Positions 36,285 through 44,429 of a stretch of 64,000 bases of DNA are shown here, one piece after another. Source of the DNA: Sphingobacteriales bacterium (GTDB lineage: Bacteria; Bacteroidota; Bacteroidia; Sphingobacteriales; Sphingobacteriaceae); the NCBI GenBank assembly GCA_014763615.1, contig JACXVB010000001.1, positions 62,001-126,000 of the forward strand. The letters run 5' to 3'. A program made the position numbers and the translations under genes. Positions within the stretch are counted from its first letter, which is position 1; the number at the start of each line of letters is the position of its first letter. The notes beneath the pieces are model-generated. The model was not told where the DNA came from and did no database searches. It saw only the letters and a list, made by a program, of their open reading frames with translations.

Positions 36285-36373
36285 TTTTAGTTCTAAGAAA
36301 TACGACAAGATACAAAATCCCCCCACAGGGGTATTGATTTAATTGAATGATAGCTTTTTTACATTAAAAAAAC

Positions 36374-36709
36374 ATGATGAAAAAACTATTATTCTCTCTT
36401 GTCATCTTATCGATGATCAGCTTCATTTCTTGCGAAAAAGATGAAGTGAAAGTTGCAAAACTAAATGTCACGGTTAAAAATGCGGCAGGTATCGCTCAAA
36501 GTGATGTATATGTAGAACTTTTTGATCAATTAACTTTAGAAACTGAATCTGAAAAATATACAGATTCTAATGGGAAAGCTACATTTTCTCTGAAAGGGGA
36601 TAAACTTTACAGTGTTTATGCTGAAAAAGGAAATTTAGCCGGTGGATTTAAAATCATCAACATTTTGTCTTCAGGTAAAGAATATGAAATTAGCGTTACC
36701 ATTAATTAA
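36374..36709 (+). CDS. Small lipoprotein with a carboxypeptidase-regulatory-like fold
   Basis: A 111-residue protein with a lipoprotein signal (MISFISCEKDE; Cys21). The mature part, KLNVTVKNAAGIAQSDVYVE and then SNGKATFSLKGDKLYSVYAE, has the pattern of a single transthyretin-like/CarboxypepD_reg or SpaA-type beta sandwich. It is probably anchored in the outer membrane. Two ATG codons in tandem (36374 and 36377) leave the start uncertain by one residue. It lies 90 bases after the DPP IV gene and ends at a terminator; function is unknown. Confidence 0.78.
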   Translation: MMKKLLFSLVILSMISFISCEKDEVKVAKLNVTVKNAAGIAQSDVYVELFDQLTLETESEKYTDSNGKATFSLKGDKLYSVYAEKGNLAGGFKIINILSSGKEYEISVTIN

Positions 36710-36713
36710 TGAT

Positions 36714-36747
36714 ACTAGCCAAAAGCTGAAACTAGCTTTTGGCTAGT
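36714..36747. terminator. Bidirectional terminator between a lipoprotein gene and the cupin gene
   Basis: Perfect 14-base arms ACTAGCCAAAAGCT (36714-36727) and AGCTTTTGGCTAGT (36734-36747) surround a six-base loop. It sits between two convergent stop codons and should serve both. Confidence 0.85.
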
Positions 36748-36750
36748 TTA

Positions 36751-37239
36751 TTAATCTAAACTCATCTCCAAAATAATATTTGTCAAGTCAGGAAATTCCT
36801 TAAGTAACTCCTCTTTTTTAGCCATCTCAAAATCGGCAAAATCAAAACCTGGTGCAACGGTACAACTTACCAAACCAAAACCTTCGTAGTTTTTCATCCT
36901 TGAGGCAAACCAAGTATTTGCAGGGATGGTGGCTTGCAAAACTTCTCCGTTTGCTAAATCATTCCCTAAAAAAATTGATACCAATTCTCCGTTTTGGATG
37001 GATAAAATCTCTAATGGTTCACCAATATGATGAAACCAATGTTCATCTGATTTGATGCGATGAAAATGAGACTTATTCTCCTTCTCTAACAAAAAATAAA
37101 TAGCCGTTGAAACATTTCTTTGATTCCCGTCTGAGTTAGGAATAAAATCCGCAGAACGATAAGTTTCTTTGTAAAAACCACCTTCAGGGTGAGGTAGCAT
37201 TTCTAATTTTTTAATCAAATAATCAACGCTAAAATCCAT
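36751..37239 (-). CDS. Cupin family protein (DUF985)
   Basis: A 162-residue protein of the DUF985 cupin family: LEMLPHPEGGFYKETYRS at the N-terminus, then FLLEKENKSHFHRIKSDEHW and the Gly-rich cupin strands, ending VAPGFDFADFEMAKKEEL. The family adopts the cupin barrel and binds metal, but its function is not established. It is convergent with the lipoprotein gene and 29 bases after the FkbM methyltransferase gene, which is on the same strand. Confidence 0.88.
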   Translation of the reverse strand: MDFSVDYLIKKLEMLPHPEGGFYKETYRSADFIPNSDGNQRNVSTAIYFLLEKENKSHFHRIKSDEHWFHHIGEPLEILSIQNGELVSIFLGNDLANGEVLQATIPANTWFASRMKNYEGFGLVSCTVAPGFDFADFEMAKKEELLKEFPDLTNIILEMSLD

Positions 37240-37268
37240 TTCTCAAATAAATAAAATGCGATAAAATA

Positions 37269-38045
37269 TCAATCTTCTATTAAATGATTAAAACTCGTCA
37301 TCCTTTCAAGATGAATACAAAAAGTATTAATCCAGCCATTGCCTTTAACCAGCTTTCCATTTTCATACCTGAAGAACTGATACCCTAAATCGGCTAAAAA
37401 ATCCTTTGTCTCTTCTTTTAATGCTTCTATGAGCAGAATAGGTTTAAAATTTTCTAGGGTTTTCCTACTGCCGTTTAACACCTGCTGCTCAAATCCTTGA
37501 ACATCTAATTTGATAAAAAACGGACTCAATTTCTGATCATCTAAAGTTTCTACTTTACAAACTATCTTTTCCAAATGTTGAGCCTCAGGTTTAAAGTTCC
37601 ATAAAAATGTGGCCAACCAACCTTCAGCTTCTTCTTTCACAAAAGAGGCTAAACCATCAAACATCCATTTCCTGTAAAAAGGCACATATAAATCAAAAAA
37701 TCCTGCACTTTCTCCCAAACCAAAATTCCTTAGATTTACTGATTTACGTTTCCCAAATCTATTACTTAAACTTTTGAAAACGATAGGATTAGGCTCAAAA
37801 CTATAAATTTGATGGTCTTTAATTTTTACAGATATCAAGATAGATTGTAAGGCTTCTCCCCTGTTAGCGCCCACATCTAAAATATCCATCTGAGGCGGAA
37901 TACTGATGTGTTTTAAAACTTCAAAATCAGGATCATGAGTTTTTTTTAATATTCTTCTATAAGCAAACTGAAGGTCGAACCTAAAATCGTGAAGAAAGGG
38001 GAAAAAAGTTTGCCAATTACGAATAATATTTTTGAGAGATGCCAT
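37269..38045 (-). CDS. FkbM family SAM-dependent methyltransferase
   Basis: A 258-residue protein with the FkbM methyltransferase core: MDILDVGANRGEAL (SAM-binding motif I), IYSFEPNPIVFKSLS (motif II) and FFIKLDVQGFEQQVL near the catalytic region. Members O-methylate sugars, polyketides or other small molecules; the substrate is not evident. It lacks a signal peptide and is cytoplasmic. It sits between the DUF985 cupin and photolyase genes on the minus strand, with no obvious glycan cluster around it. Confidence 0.9.
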   Translation of the reverse strand: MASLKNIIRNWQTFFPFLHDFRFDLQFAYRRILKKTHDPDFEVLKHISIPPQMDILDVGANRGEALQSILISVKIKDHQIYSFEPNPIVFKSLSNRFGKRKSVNLRNFGLGESAGFFDLYVPFYRKWMFDGLASFVKEEAEGWLATFLWNFKPEAQHLEKIVCKVETLDDQKLSPFFIKLDVQGFEQQVLNGSRKTLENFKPILLIEALKEETKDFLADLGYQFFRYENGKLVKGNGWINTFCIHLERMTSFNHLIED

Positions 38046-38130
38046 AAATTAAAGCCTAATAACAAATAGAAGTAAAAATTATGTCAAATGAAAATTTTGA
38101 CCCAGTTAAAAACCAGTAAATTCTAATAAA

Positions 38131-39654
38131 TTAACTCCTGATTTCATTTGATTGACTGGCATCACCTAAATTCACATGCTTTTTCAAGATACGCTTGCCT
38201 TCCTTTTTCACTGTTCCATCTTTACGCAAAGCCCAAATTAAATCGCTTGCGTACTTTCTGCTTTCCTCCATATCTACAATTGGAAAAGGATAATCTTCTC
38301 CTATTTTACAGTGATATAACTTTTGCTCCATCGCACTTAATTTCCAAGGCTCATAAAGCAAATGAGCGGGAATATCTTTTAATTCGGAGAGCCATTGTTT
38401 CACAAAAGCACCATCAGCATCATGCTCTTCGGCATTTTTAATAGGATTGTAAATTCTAATTGTATTTACGCCAGTCACCCCAGCTTGCATTTGTATCTGT
38501 GGATAATGAATACCCGGCTCGTAATCTAAAAACTGCCGGGCTAGAAAAAAACGCAGCTCTCGCCAATCTTGCCAAAGGTTAAAAGTGAAAAATGAGATCA
38601 CCATGGCCCGCATCCTAAAATTGATATAACCTGTAGCCACTAAACAGCGCATACAAGCATCTACCAACGGGACACCTGTTTTTCCCTGCTCCCAAGCCCT
38701 AATGTATTGCTGATTTTTAGGTTTAATTAAAGCATCGTAACCTTTATTCACATGCTCAAACTCCATCCTACATTCGTTCTCAAATTTTTGAATGAAATGG
38801 CAATGCCAATGCAGCCGAGAAATGAAATTAGAAAGGTCTCTTTTATGATTTGATGTTTTATAATGCTGCCGAGTATAGCGATAAACCATCCGCATAGAAA
38901 TGTTTCCGTAAGCCAAATAAGGTGATAAGCGACTGCAACTTTTCCTGCTCAAGGCAGGTTTAGAAATGTGTTTGCTGTAATTTTGATGACGTTCTTTTAC
39001 AAAAGATTCTAAATAACGCCATGCAGAAGTTTCGCCTCCGGGCTGGAAATTTTTATCTGGATGAATGATTTCATTACACAATTTCTCGCCCTTTAAACTT
39101 TCGTAAAAATCATCTTCTAATTTGATGATATTCCATTTTTTTTCGTCCACCAACTTCGGGAATTCACACATCTTCTCTTCCCATTTTTGCTCCCAATTTT
39201 TCCTTGATTTTAATCCTCTAATGACCCCAAACTGCTGATATTGCTTCCAAATAATTCCCTCTACATCACAAAATTTTTGCACCCAAATGTCCCTATCAAA
39301 AGTGATTTTGTTTCCTGTTTCTTCGTGAGAAAAAATGGTATCAATTTGATAGTGATTTTGTAATGCTTTAAATACGGTTTCTACTTCTTGATGAAAAATA
39401 TAAATCTGACTTTGGATGCCTTTCAACTTGCTTTGCATATCCATTAAAGATTGATACGCAAAACGCCAATGCCGTACATCACTATCTGGATAAGCCATTA
39501 CCGAAGGTTCAAAACAATAAATCAATAAAAGTGGGAGCTTACTTTTTTGAGCAGAATGGAGCGCTTCATGATCGGTAAAACGAAGATCTCGTTTAAACCA
39601 AACTACATTAATTTTTTCTCGATTAGGGTTTTCTTTTCCATTCATGTTAGCCAT
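38131..39654 (-). CDS. Photolyase/cryptochrome family flavoprotein
   Basis: A 507-residue protein. The N-terminal Rossmann-like photolyase domain (about 15-150) starts NVVWFKRDLRFTDHEAL and would hold an antenna pigment. The C-terminal FAD-binding domain (about 225-450) has RLSPYLAYGNISMRMVY, then TGVPLVDACMRCLVATGYIN and NFRMRAMVISFF, followed by PGIHYPQIQMQAG. Photolyases repair UV photoproducts using blue light; cryptochromes use the fold for signalling. I cannot assign the subclass. A tandem ATG region (39654 and 39645) leaves the start slightly uncertain. Two palindromes lie upstream. Confidence 0.93.
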   Translation of the reverse strand: MANMNGKENPNREKINVVWFKRDLRFTDHEALHSAQKSKLPLLLIYCFEPSVMAYPDSDVRHWRFAYQSLMDMQSKLKGIQSQIYIFHQEVETVFKALQNHYQIDTIFSHEETGNKITFDRDIWVQKFCDVEGIIWKQYQQFGVIRGLKSRKNWEQKWEEKMCEFPKLVDEKKWNIIKLEDDFYESLKGEKLCNEIIHPDKNFQPGGETSAWRYLESFVKERHQNYSKHISKPALSRKSCSRLSPYLAYGNISMRMVYRYTRQHYKTSNHKRDLSNFISRLHWHCHFIQKFENECRMEFEHVNKGYDALIKPKNQQYIRAWEQGKTGVPLVDACMRCLVATGYINFRMRAMVISFFTFNLWQDWRELRFFLARQFLDYEPGIHYPQIQMQAGVTGVNTIRIYNPIKNAEEHDADGAFVKQWLSELKDIPAHLLYEPWKLSAMEQKLYHCKIGEDYPFPIVDMEESRKYASDLIWALRKDGTVKKEGKRILKKHVNLGDASQSNEIRS

Positions 39655-39716
39655 AAGAAAAGAAGATTTTGAGGAGGATTGTTTTGGAGTGATAAGTTTT
39701 TGTTTGGATTTTGGAA

Positions 39717-39778
39717 ATCACAATTTGTGATATTCATTTTGATGTGTGTACTTGATATTCCATAATGGAACATCAAGT
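39717..39778. repeat. Two palindromes upstream of the photolyase gene
   Basis: ATCACAATTTGTGAT (39717-39731) is a perfect palindrome. ACTTGATATTCCAT (39750-39763) and ATGGAACATCAAGT (39765-39778) form a 14-base inverted repeat with one mismatch. Both lie in the 193-base gap between the photolyase start (39654) and the stop of the glycosidase gene (39848). They may be operators for photolyase or a terminator for the gene upstream; no T tract supports the second. Confidence 0.5.
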
Positions 39779-39847
39779 TGGGGAGGAACTAGAAAAATGC
39801 TTAAACAATTTTAGGAGCTGTTCTTATTCCTTTTCAAGATTTCTAAA

Positions 39848-40684
39848 TTAATTTTTGAGTATAATCACATTAGCTACTTTTCTTTCACCTTCGTGGTCAA
39901 ACTTTTTATTATCTGATGGATGATTTACAATTCCTAAATTTTTTACGTATAAGCCTGTTGAACCACCACCATCTAAATTCAAAGCGGCATCGGCTTTCAG
40001 CCACATAGAAATTTTAGCCAATTCTGACATGCTCATCCCTCCTGCAAACTCACTCCTTCCGTCAATAGCAATGAGATAGGTTTTACTGGCTGTGGTTATA
40101 AGTAATGAGCGTGGATGTTTAGTTTTATTGAAGGAAAAGGCCGTATCTATTGGCACCTCTTTATGGTTGTAAACTACTAAAGGACCAGATAACATCACAT
40201 TTTCATCTGTTAGTTTTTGTTCCCACCCATCTACTTCATTCCAATTTACGATTCCAATTTTTGAATTATTGATGACAACAGCCGCATTTTCATAGAAATA
40301 GCGTTTGCCATCTTTATTCTTTTTTGTTTGATTAATTACTTCACCGTTAACTTTTAAGAACACAACTGAACCACCAATTTTCATATCGAAAAAAGTACCA
40401 TTTATTGCGGCAAGTGCATCATTCCTTTTTCCAAATTCACTGGTTAATGTTAATTCATGAGGCTCATAATCGAAACTGAATTTAAGGTTTTTTCTGTTCT
40501 TAATTTCTAAAATACTGAGGTAACTGTTTCTTCCAAAAAGCTGCTCAAATTGATGTTGTTTCAATTTTACACCATTAGCAATTTTTTGAGTTTCCCAATT
40601 GGCTTTTAAAAAAATGATAGAATCTGTTTGGCAGTATGCAGGTATATTAAAAAAGAAAATAAGGAGGGTAAGGTAAGTTTTCAT
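39848..40684 (-). CDS. Secreted phosphodiester glycosidase family protein (NAGPA type)
   Basis: A 278-residue protein from the ATG at 40684, preferred over a TTG six codons upstream; it gives the signal peptide ending FNIPAYCQ. The domain matches the phosphodiester glycosidase/NAGPA family: AAINGTFFDMKIGGSVVFLK, then HPRSLLITTASKTYLIAIDGR and ALNLDGGGSTGLYVKN. Characterised members release N-acetylglucosamine from phosphodiesters, and bacterial homologues may act on exopolysaccharide or wall polymers. It stands alone, convergent with nothing and 193 bases before photolyase. Confidence 0.9.
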   Translation of the reverse strand: MKTYLTLLIFFFNIPAYCQTDSIIFLKANWETQKIANGVKLKQHQFEQLFGRNSYLSILEIKNRKNLKFSFDYEPHELTLTSEFGKRNDALAAINGTFFDMKIGGSVVFLKVNGEVINQTKKNKDGKRYFYENAAVVINNSKIGIVNWNEVDGWEQKLTDENVMLSGPLVVYNHKEVPIDTAFSFNKTKHPRSLLITTASKTYLIAIDGRSEFAGGMSMSELAKISMWLKADAALNLDGGGSTGLYVKNLGIVNHPSDNKKFDHEGERKVANVIILKN

Positions 40685-40905
40685 TATTCTTAATAAGTGC
40701 AAGGTTATTATAGGTTAAAGTTAAGTATTTATAGCTATTCTAAATGCTGATCAGGAAGAGTATTTATCGTACCAGAAACCCTTAAAGAAAACGCCTCTAT
40801 TCTCAAAAGCTGTCAACTCTTCTCCGGTTAATGAACCTTTCGTTCAAGCAAGGTCTCTCGGAGAGAATCCAACCTAGACGGTATAGTAAATAATCCTTTT
40901 TCATC

Positions 40906-40926
40906 ATGCTGAACTCGTTTCAGCAT
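40906..40926. repeat. REP-like hairpin element
   Basis: ATGCTGAA (40906-40913), a five-base loop and TTCAGCAT (40919-40926) give a GC-moderate hairpin preceded by TC and followed by CCC. Short elements with this TGCTGAA/TTCAGCA form recur in intergenic regions of Bacteroidota genomes as I recall. There is one copy in this window. Confidence 0.55.
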
Positions 40927-40961
40927 CCCCTTTTTGCATATCGGCTGTCAAGGGAAATTTG

Positions 40962-41038
40962 TACTTTTGAGCATACTTGAAATTGTAGTGATTCTAAATT
41001 ATGAAAACAGGACGAGTTTTTACTGTCCTGTTACTTTT
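40962..41038 (+). ncRNA. Candidate small RNA or micro-ORF next to glmS
   Basis: TACTTTTG (40962-40969) fits the Bacteroidota -7 element. About 35 bases downstream, arms AACAGGAC (41006-41013) and GTCCTGTT (41025-41032) form a hairpin followed by ACTTTTTT, a plus-strand intrinsic terminator. No recognisable gene explains this pair of signals, so a transcript of about 60-65 bases is suggested. An ATG at 41001 opens 13 codons (MKTGRVFTVLLLF) across the hairpin, so a micro-ORF is possible. A TTG lies 25 bases upstream of the -7 element, outside the usual spacing. Confidence 0.3.
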
Positions 41039-41063
41039 TTAACGAACACCAATAATCAGAAAT

Positions 41064-41088
41064 AAAAAAGGAGCTTTTAAAGCCCCCT
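41064..41088 (-). terminator. Terminator of glmS
   Basis: Read on the minus strand, AAGGGGGCTTT pairs with AAAGCTCCTT and is followed by a U-rich tail (complement of the A run at 41064-41069). It is placed six bases after the glmS stop. Confidence 0.72.
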
Positions 41089-41094
41089 TCTCTA

Positions 41095-42936
41095 TTATTC
41101 TACTGTAACCGATTTGGCTAAGTTTCTAGGCTGATCAACATTACAGCCTCTTAAAACGGCTATATGATAGGATAGTAATTGTAATGGGATGGTTGCCAAC
41201 AAGGGTAGAAATGCTTCGTCGCTGTGTGGAATTTCGATAGTGTAATCAGCCATCGCTTTTACTTCTGTATCTCCTTCTGTCACTATTGCTAATACCACAC
41301 CTTTTCTGGCTTTTACCTCTTGGATATTAGAAATCACTTTTTCATAAGAAGAATTTTTAGTTGCAATTACTATCACCGGCATTTCTTCATCAATTAAAGC
41401 AATGGGGCCGTGTTTCATCTCCGCGGCGGGATATCCTTCTGCATGAATGTAGGAGATTTCTTTTAGTTTGAGTGCGCCTTCTAAAGCAACAGGAAAACCA
41501 CTTCCTCTACCTAAGAATAAGGCATTTCTAGAATTTTGGAATTTTTTAGCAATCTCTAGAATTAAATCATTTGATAAAAGTGCTTTTTGAACTAAATCTG
41601 GGATTTTTTCTAGCTCGGTTAATAAACCGATTAATCTATTTTGCGCTAAAGTTCCTTTGGTTTGTGCCATGTAAAAGGCCATCAACGTTAAGGCGGTTAC
41701 TTGAGCGGTGAATGCTTTAGTAGAAGCCACGCCAATTTCTGGTCCGGCATGGGTATAAACACCAGCATGAGTTAATCTTGGGATAGAAGAACCCACTACA
41801 TTACAGATTCCAAAAATAGTAGCTCCTCTTTCTTTTGCTAATTCAATGGCAGCCATGGTATCAGCAGTTTCTCCAGATTGAGAAATTGCAATAACGATAT
41901 CTTTTTCAGAAATTATGGGGTTTCTATATCTGAATTCTGAAGCATATTCTACTTCTACAGGTATTCTGGCATATTCTTCAATTAGATATTCTCCAACCAA
42001 ACCGGCATGCCAAGAAGTTCCACAAGCTACAATGATGATTCTATCTGCATTTTTGAATTTCTCTGCATAATCCTTAATTCCTCCTAATTGAACTTTACCT
42101 TCTAAAGGATAAATACGGCCACGCATACAATCATGGATAGATTGAGGCTGCTCGTAAATCTCTTTCAACATAAAATGTTCATATCCACCTTTTTCTAATA
42201 GCTCTAGTTTAAGTTCTAGTTCTTGCACATAAGGAGATTGAACAATATTATCTATAGTTTTAATCAGGATTTCGTCTCTTTTGAGGTAAGCGATTTCATT
42301 ATCATTTAGATAGATCACGTTTTTGGTGTATTCTACAATTGGAGTAGCATCTGAAGCTACGAAGTATTCACGATCGCCAACCCCAATAACCATTGGGCTT
42401 CCTTTTCTTGCTGCAATAAGCTGATCAGGATCTTTTTTACTCATGATTACAATGGCATAAGCTCCAACTACTTCGTTTAGCGCAACCCTTACGGCCTCTC
42501 TTAGATCAAGATTAGCTTCTTTTTGAATATCTTCGATTAAATGAATGAGAACTTCAGTGTCTGTATCACTTTTGAATTGATGTCCACGAGCAATTAACTC
42601 CTCTTTCAAAGGGCCATAATTTTCAATAATACCATTGTGGATAATCGCTAAGTTTTCATCTCCAGATTGATGAGGATGAGAGTTTTTATCGTTTGGAGCA
42701 CCGTGAGTTGCCCAACGTGTATGCCCCATCCCAATTTTACCTGAATGATTTTTACCTGCAATAAAATCTTCTAGGTTGCTTACTTTTCCCGCTTTTTTGT
42801 AAATGTTTAATTCTTTTTCTGGATTTAAAAGTGCAACACCCGCACTGTCATAACCTCTATATTCTAAACGATGTAAACCTTTAATAATAATAGGATAGGC
42901 ATCTCTATTACCAATATAACCTACAATTCCGCACAT
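41095..42936 (-). CDS. glmS: Glutamine-fructose-6-phosphate aminotransferase (isomerizing)
   Basis: A 613-residue protein with the class II glutamine amidotransferase domain (1-220): Cys2 after Met (MCGIVGYIG), GMGHTRWATHGAP and the DTEVLIHLIE region. Two SIS sugar-isomerase domains follow (about 290-420 and 460-600), with ACGTSWHAG, ISQSGETADTMAA and the C-terminal PRNLAKSVTVE. It makes glucosamine 6-phosphate for peptidoglycan and lipopolysaccharide. It is downstream of DUF4270 and the truncated starch synthase on the minus strand. No glmS ribozyme-like region is seen in the short 5' gap. Confidence 0.98.
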   Translation of the reverse strand: MCGIVGYIGNRDAYPIIIKGLHRLEYRGYDSAGVALLNPEKELNIYKKAGKVSNLEDFIAGKNHSGKIGMGHTRWATHGAPNDKNSHPHQSGDENLAIIHNGIIENYGPLKEELIARGHQFKSDTDTEVLIHLIEDIQKEANLDLREAVRVALNEVVGAYAIVIMSKKDPDQLIAARKGSPMVIGVGDREYFVASDATPIVEYTKNVIYLNDNEIAYLKRDEILIKTIDNIVQSPYVQELELKLELLEKGGYEHFMLKEIYEQPQSIHDCMRGRIYPLEGKVQLGGIKDYAEKFKNADRIIIVACGTSWHAGLVGEYLIEEYARIPVEVEYASEFRYRNPIISEKDIVIAISQSGETADTMAAIELAKERGATIFGICNVVGSSIPRLTHAGVYTHAGPEIGVASTKAFTAQVTALTLMAFYMAQTKGTLAQNRLIGLLTELEKIPDLVQKALLSNDLILEIAKKFQNSRNALFLGRGSGFPVALEGALKLKEISYIHAEGYPAAEMKHGPIALIDEEMPVIVIATKNSSYEKVISNIQEVKARKGVVLAIVTEGDTEVKAMADYTIEIPHSDEAFLPLLATIPLQLLSYHIAVLRGCNVDQPRNLAKSVTVE

Positions 42937-43008
42937 AAAAAAAATATTTTGAAGAGTAAAGTGCTAATCTACAAAATATAGTTTCAATGAGAAATTATTA
43001 GCCATAAG

Positions 43009-44412
43009 CTACTTTAAATCAGTATAATAAATTTTTAAACGAGCTTTATAAGTGGGGTTTTTTGCGCTTCCGGTAACAGCTCTTCCAAGAGTGAATGGAT
43101 CAAAGGCTAACTCCCCTCCAAAACCACTTGGTAAACTGGTATTTGATGTAGTAATAAATGTACCATAATTTTGAGTTTTACCACTCATCAAATCTTGAAT
43201 ATAGCCAGTTAAATTAAACAAATAAGATTTTGTAACTGAGTTGTAATAGCCGCCAATATATCCTGCGCCAATATAACGAGCATCATAAGGATCTTCATCA
43301 GGCACAAATTTGGGTCGGTGTGCAATATCCCATCTAAATATTTTCAATTGTTGAATGGGCGCATAAGGCGCATCGGTACCATTCACTATTTTTAATTCTA
43401 ATTCTGCTCTGTTGATCGCAACATTAGTTCCTAAAGATTTTATTCTTTGTATGTAAGGAAAATCTAATTTAACCTGTGTTCCGTTTAAACCATTAAGATA
43501 AAGTATATCGTTAGTAGAAGGATTTTGAAGAGCGGTCTCGACAGCTGAACCACTTAAATCCCAAGATATTTCAGAGGCGGCAAAACCAGAAGCGCCATCT
43601 ATGTTAAAAGATGTTGAAATGGTATCTAAAGTACCAGTTGTTGAGGTTGTTTTATAAAATAAATCTAAACGAGCAGCTCCTGAGGTGTTGGTATCAAATG
43701 TAAATAGCCCACCATTATTAGTGGTATTATTTTTATTTAGTGAAACATACAAACCCTTGAAATAATCATTAAACGTTTTATTATCAATTTTTTTGAGTGA
43801 ATCTAAATTTATAATGTTATTAGTGATAAAATTAGGATCTAGTTTGATTCTCAATTGAGCAGGAACTCTTTTCACAGTGTCTTTTGCCCCCGCAACAATA
43901 TCTTGCAGGGTGATGCTGTCTCTATATGCCGCTGAGAAATTTGCCGAGCCGATAATTGTGGGGCTGGCACTCCAATGTTTGTTATCATAGTAACTTATTG
44001 ATGTTTGATTAAATACTTCCTCATTCAATTGTCTTACTTCTACAGCATAATTGGTGTTGGTACTATCGCCATAGAAATTTACGAAAGGGAGTACTAAAAC
44101 AGCAGAATCTAGCGTAGGGTTTGTACCAAAGCTATAATTTGAAGATGGTAAGGTTAAAGAAACAGCCATATTAGCTGTTGTAGTACCAAAAATAGGATCT
44201 TTAAAATATCCCAAAACGCTTGTAGGATTAAAATTTGACCGAACACTATCCATTTTTTGGAGTTGTGTTATGACGGTGCTGGTATCAACAAGAATCGTAT
44301 TTATATCAGTATTGGGGTCAATGTTCAAACCTATCCCACTCGGGTTTTTACATCCACCTAAAATAAAAAGACTTACTAACATAGTTAATAAGCCTGTTTT
44401 TATAAATCTCAT
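43009..44412 (-). CDS. DUF4270 family lipoprotein
   Basis: A 467-residue protein with a lipoprotein signal (LFILGGCKNPSGIG; Cys21). The rest matches the long DUF4270 family of Bacteroidota, with beta-rich segments such as TLDSAVLVLPFVNFYGDSTN and INRAELELKIVNG, and ends in ARLKIYYTDLK. The family has no established function and is probably exposed on the outer membrane. It is separated by 72 bases from glmS downstream and by 17 bases from the truncated starch synthase upstream, on the same strand. Confidence 0.88.
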   Translation of the reverse strand: MRFIKTGLLTMLVSLFILGGCKNPSGIGLNIDPNTDINTILVDTSTVITQLQKMDSVRSNFNPTSVLGYFKDPIFGTTTANMAVSLTLPSSNYSFGTNPTLDSAVLVLPFVNFYGDSTNTNYAVEVRQLNEEVFNQTSISYYDNKHWSASPTIIGSANFSAAYRDSITLQDIVAGAKDTVKRVPAQLRIKLDPNFITNNIINLDSLKKIDNKTFNDYFKGLYVSLNKNNTTNNGGLFTFDTNTSGAARLDLFYKTTSTTGTLDTISTSFNIDGASGFAASEISWDLSGSAVETALQNPSTNDILYLNGLNGTQVKLDFPYIQRIKSLGTNVAINRAELELKIVNGTDAPYAPIQQLKIFRWDIAHRPKFVPDEDPYDARYIGAGYIGGYYNSVTKSYLFNLTGYIQDLMSGKTQNYGTFITTSNTSLPSGFGGELAFDPFTLGRAVTGSAKNPTYKARLKIYYTDLK

Positions 44413-44429
44413 ATATGATTTTTCAATAA

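Larger units (their letters stand above)
40685..41094. other. 410-base intergenic region with repeat, possible small RNA and terminators
   Basis: Upstream of the glycosidase gene and downstream of glmS. It holds a REP-like inverted repeat (40906-40926), a candidate plus-strand small transcript (about 40975-41038) and the glmS terminator near 41064. The left half (40703-40905) contains the short inverted repeats GAACCTTTCGTTC and TCTCTCGGAGAGA but no coding frame. Confidence 0.55.

Noticed and set aside
36318-36332. C-rich/G-rich stretch before the small lipoprotein gene
   Set aside because: The possible stem is only four base pairs with no tail or conserved features, so no function can be supported.
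42937-43008. Possible glmS ribozyme or leader riboswitch
   Set aside because: The gap is 72 bases of AT-rich sequence with no self-cleaving ribozyme-like structure, too short for the known element.
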